Origin: Clostridiales bacterium
Lineage (GTDB): Bacteria > Bacillota > Clostridia > Oscillospirales > Acutalibacteraceae
Assembly: GCA_012511485.1 (NCBI GenBank)
Contig: JAAZFZ010000256.1
Coordinates: 1-6,524 of the forward strand
Length of the DNA stretch: 6,524 nucleotides
Direction of reading: 5' to 3'
Under the pieces are notes generated by a model. The model saw only the letters and a list, made by a program, of their open reading frames with translations. It did no database searches and was not told the DNA's origin. Both the position numbers and the translations under genes were made by a program. Below, in pieces: positions 4,868 to 6,524 of this stretch. The number at the start of each line of letters is the position of its first letter. Positions within the stretch are counted from its first letter, which is position 1.

Positions 4868-6524
4868 TTATACTGTTTGTGATATTTCCGCAAGGAACAA
4901 GCCCGCAAGAACAAGGAGCTGCGCATCAAGCTCATTGACAACACCGTCATGGTTGGCATCGGCAGCCATAAGAACTGCCTGACTAACATTTTCACTTGAA
5001 AGCATACCACCTGCAATTAGCATGGCAGTGAGCGCATCGCAACCGTCGGTTTTGGAATTTCCGTCAAGGTCGCCGTAAATAACTACAACATAGCTTTCAA
5101 TTATCTCATCGTTTTTAATGACATTGACAACAGTGCCTGTTCCGCACCCGTTGGCGGTGCTCCTTATATCAAGGGTACAATCATCCGCTGCAGGCAGCAA
5201 AAGGTTTTCAAGAGATTTTAACCCGACAGAAAGGCCGCTGATAACTTTAGAATCACTGTCGATGAGAATATTCTCCTCGGTTGCAATAATATAGGTGGCT
5301 TTAGTCCAGACGGCGGTCAGAGTGTCTGCTATATCATCTGTACCGTTGAAGGTATAGGTATTTGTTTCGCTGTTCCATCCGCCGTCGCCGCTGAACTCCC
5401 AGCCGGTAAAGGTATAACCTGTGCGCTCCGGTGCAACAACTGAAAACTGAGTGCCGTAGCTCATTGTTATCGTTGTAATCTCAGATGTGCCGTTCCATGA
5501 GCCTTCATTGGGGTTGACTGTTAAGCGGTAGCTACTAAACTCCCAGCTTGCCTTGAGAACATCAATCTGAGAATCCGTCCCGCTGAAGATATATGTTTTG
5601 CTTTCGCTGCTCCATTCACCGTCACCTGTTAAAACCCAGCCGGTGAAGGTGTAGCCTGTGCGCTGGGGCTCCTCAATTTGGATGGCTGTACAATACTGTT
5701 TAATTATGGTTGAAATGCCCGAATTTCCATTCCATGTGCCGCCTGAGGGGTCAATAATTAAGCCGAATTTTTTGACACTCCAGTCAGCAGTAAGGGTATC
5801 GTGCTGATTGTCGGTACCTATAAAGGTGTAGACATCTTCATACTCATTCCAGCTGCCGTCGCCGCTGAACTCCCAGCCGAGAAAACTATAGCCCGGTCGG
5901 GAAGGTATCGGCACGGCAAAGCTTGAGCCGTAGCCCTGAGTCACGGTCAGGCTTTGAGCCGAGCCGTTTATTGTGCCGCCTGAGGGGTCAATAATTAAGC
6001 TGTATGTGTTAGCACTCCAGCGGGCAGTCAGGCTATCGTCCGTTTCGTCAATGCCGGAAAAGTTATAAACTCCATCCGTGCTGTTCCATGTGCCGTCACC
6101 GCTGAACTCCCAGCCGTCAAAAGTATAACCTGTGCGAACAGGCACGGGAACAGTGTAGCTTGTGCCGTATTCCTGAGAAACGGTAAAGTCTGCTGAAGAA
6201 CCGTTAATACTGCCGCCGTTTGGATTAATATATAGATTGTAAGTATTAATAAGCCATTGTGCTTGCAGAGTATCGGTAGTCGAATCTATTCCGCTGAAAT
6301 TATAAATACTGTCAGCCTCGTTCCAGTTGCCGTCACCGCTAAACTCCCAGCCGTCAAAAGTATAACCTGTGCGAACAGGCGCGGGAACAGTGTAGCTTGT
6401 GCCGTATTCCTGAGTTACCGTCAGGCTCGGTGAACCGTCATTGTAATTTATGATAAGAGAATATGTGCTCACTGCCCAATAGGCATAGAGTGTCTGGTCG
6501 GCCGAAAGGTCAACAACCATATCC
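4868..6524 (-). CDS. Surface repeat protein with Flg_new/InlB B-type repeats and C-terminal type I dockerin (5' truncated)
   Basis: The frame stays open past the right edge, so the N-terminus, expected to include a signal peptide, is missing; the ATG at 6520 lies inside a repeat. Residues are counted from that codon. Residues 1-15 end one repeat (LYAYW). Five full repeats follow, beginning near residues 18, 92, 171, 250 and 329. Each reads YxLxIxPxGG...TVxYGT...RTGYTFxGWEFSGDGxWN...YxFxGxD...DTLxAxW, as in Listeria-Bacteroides (Flg_new) modules. Residues 408-482 form the linker module often seen before dockerins in Ruminococcaceae (SGLSVG, GCGTGTVVNV, ESYVVVIYGD). Residues 482-540 are a type I dockerin with two calcium loops, DLDGNSKTDGCD and DANHDGVVNELD, both with acids or Asn at positions 1, 3, 5 and 12. 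The protein is probably secreted and bound by a cohesin; no cohesin is present here. TAA is followed by a strong terminator. Confidence 0.9.
   Translation of the reverse strand, partial: DMVVDLSADQTLYAYWAVSTYSLIINYNDGSPSLTVTQEYGTSYTVPAPVRTGYTFDGWEFSGDGNWNEADSIYNFSGIDSTTDTLQAQWLINTYNLYINPNGGSINGSSADFTVSQEYGTSYTVPVPVRTGYTFDGWEFSGDGTWNSTDGVYNFSGIDETDDSLTARWSANTYSLIIDPSGGTINGSAQSLTVTQGYGSSFAVPIPSRPGYSFLGWEFSGDGSWNEYEDVYTFIGTDNQHDTLTADWSVKKFGLIIDPSGGTWNGNSGISTIIKQYCTAIQIEEPQRTGYTFTGWVLTGDGEWSSESKTYIFSGTDSQIDVLKASWEFSSYRLTVNPNEGSWNGTSEITTITMSYGTQFSVVAPERTGYTFTGWEFSGDGGWNSETNTYTFNGTDDIADTLTAVWTKATYIIATEENILIDSDSKVISGLSVGLKSLENLLLPAADDCTLDIRSTANGCGTGTVVNVIKNDEIIESYVVVIYGDLDGNSKTDGCDALTAMLIAGGMLSSENVSQAVLMAADANHDGVVNELDAQLLVLAGLFLAEISQTV
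5260..6480 (-). repeat. 237-bp tandem repeats within the surface protein gene
   Basis: The GW-containing motif recurs exactly every 79 codons (237 bp) across five units; the first unit has a 5-codon deletion in its GG-loop, so its upstream boundary is 74 codons from the next. Two units share an 86-bp block (6092-6177 and 6329-6414) with only two differences, and two others share a 28-bp identical block (5736-5763 and 5973-6000). Each pair is offset by 237 bp. The near-identity points to recent duplication or gene conversion between neighbouring units. Confidence 0.85.

Overview
The window looks like a chromosomal segment of a low-to-moderate GC, Gram-positive anaerobe of the class Clostridia, most likely an Oscillospiraceae/Ruminococcaceae-type gut or rumen bacterium. 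This is inferred from four things: a large surface protein with Listeria-Bacteroides-type (Flg_new / InlB B-repeat) modules ending in a type I dockerin, a membrane-anchored DUF4430 protein, purine-rich Shine-Dalgarno sites, and AT-rich intergenic DNA with consensus sigma-A promoters. No phage, transposase or CRISPR genes are visible.

Layout. Positions 1-117 hold the 3' end of an unrecognised plus-strand gene. Positions 118-678 contain no convincing protein gene but carry several signals: an inverted repeat over the first gene's stop codon, a good minus-strand promoter (195-223), an extended -10 plus-strand promoter flanked by a 13-nt direct repeat (308-352), and a very strong intrinsic terminator (501-543). 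These could together define a small regulated RNA and an antisense RNA. A single tRNA-Leu(UAG) on the minus strand (679-762) is a complete transcription unit with its own consensus promoter and terminator. Positions 763-1216 are AT-rich, with an extended -10 promoter and a short decayed-looking reading frame.

A plus-strand gene pair follows: a HAD-superfamily phosphatase (TTG start at 1217) and, 28 nt later, an alpha/beta-hydrolase esterase of the acetylxylan-esterase/dienelactone-hydrolase type with a complete Ser-Asp-His triad. A hairpin lies between this pair and the convergent minus-strand cluster.

The minus-strand cluster, read from the right edge, consists of the partial dockerin-bearing repeat protein (4868-6524), a strong intrinsic terminator, a calcineurin-like metallophosphoesterase with a C-terminal membrane segment (3651-4796), and a small N-terminally anchored DUF4430 protein (3192-3602). 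The repeat protein should act outside the cell, as part of a cohesin-dockerin complex or as a cell-surface adhesin. The metallophosphoesterase starts only 22 nt after the terminator's T-run, so it depends on read-through or on a promoter that is not obvious.

The window is mostly recognisable families. The least explained parts are the 118-543 noncoding block, the terminator placed directly before the metallophosphoesterase, and the 79-residue variant of the Flg_new repeat. No convincing new multi-gene system was identified.
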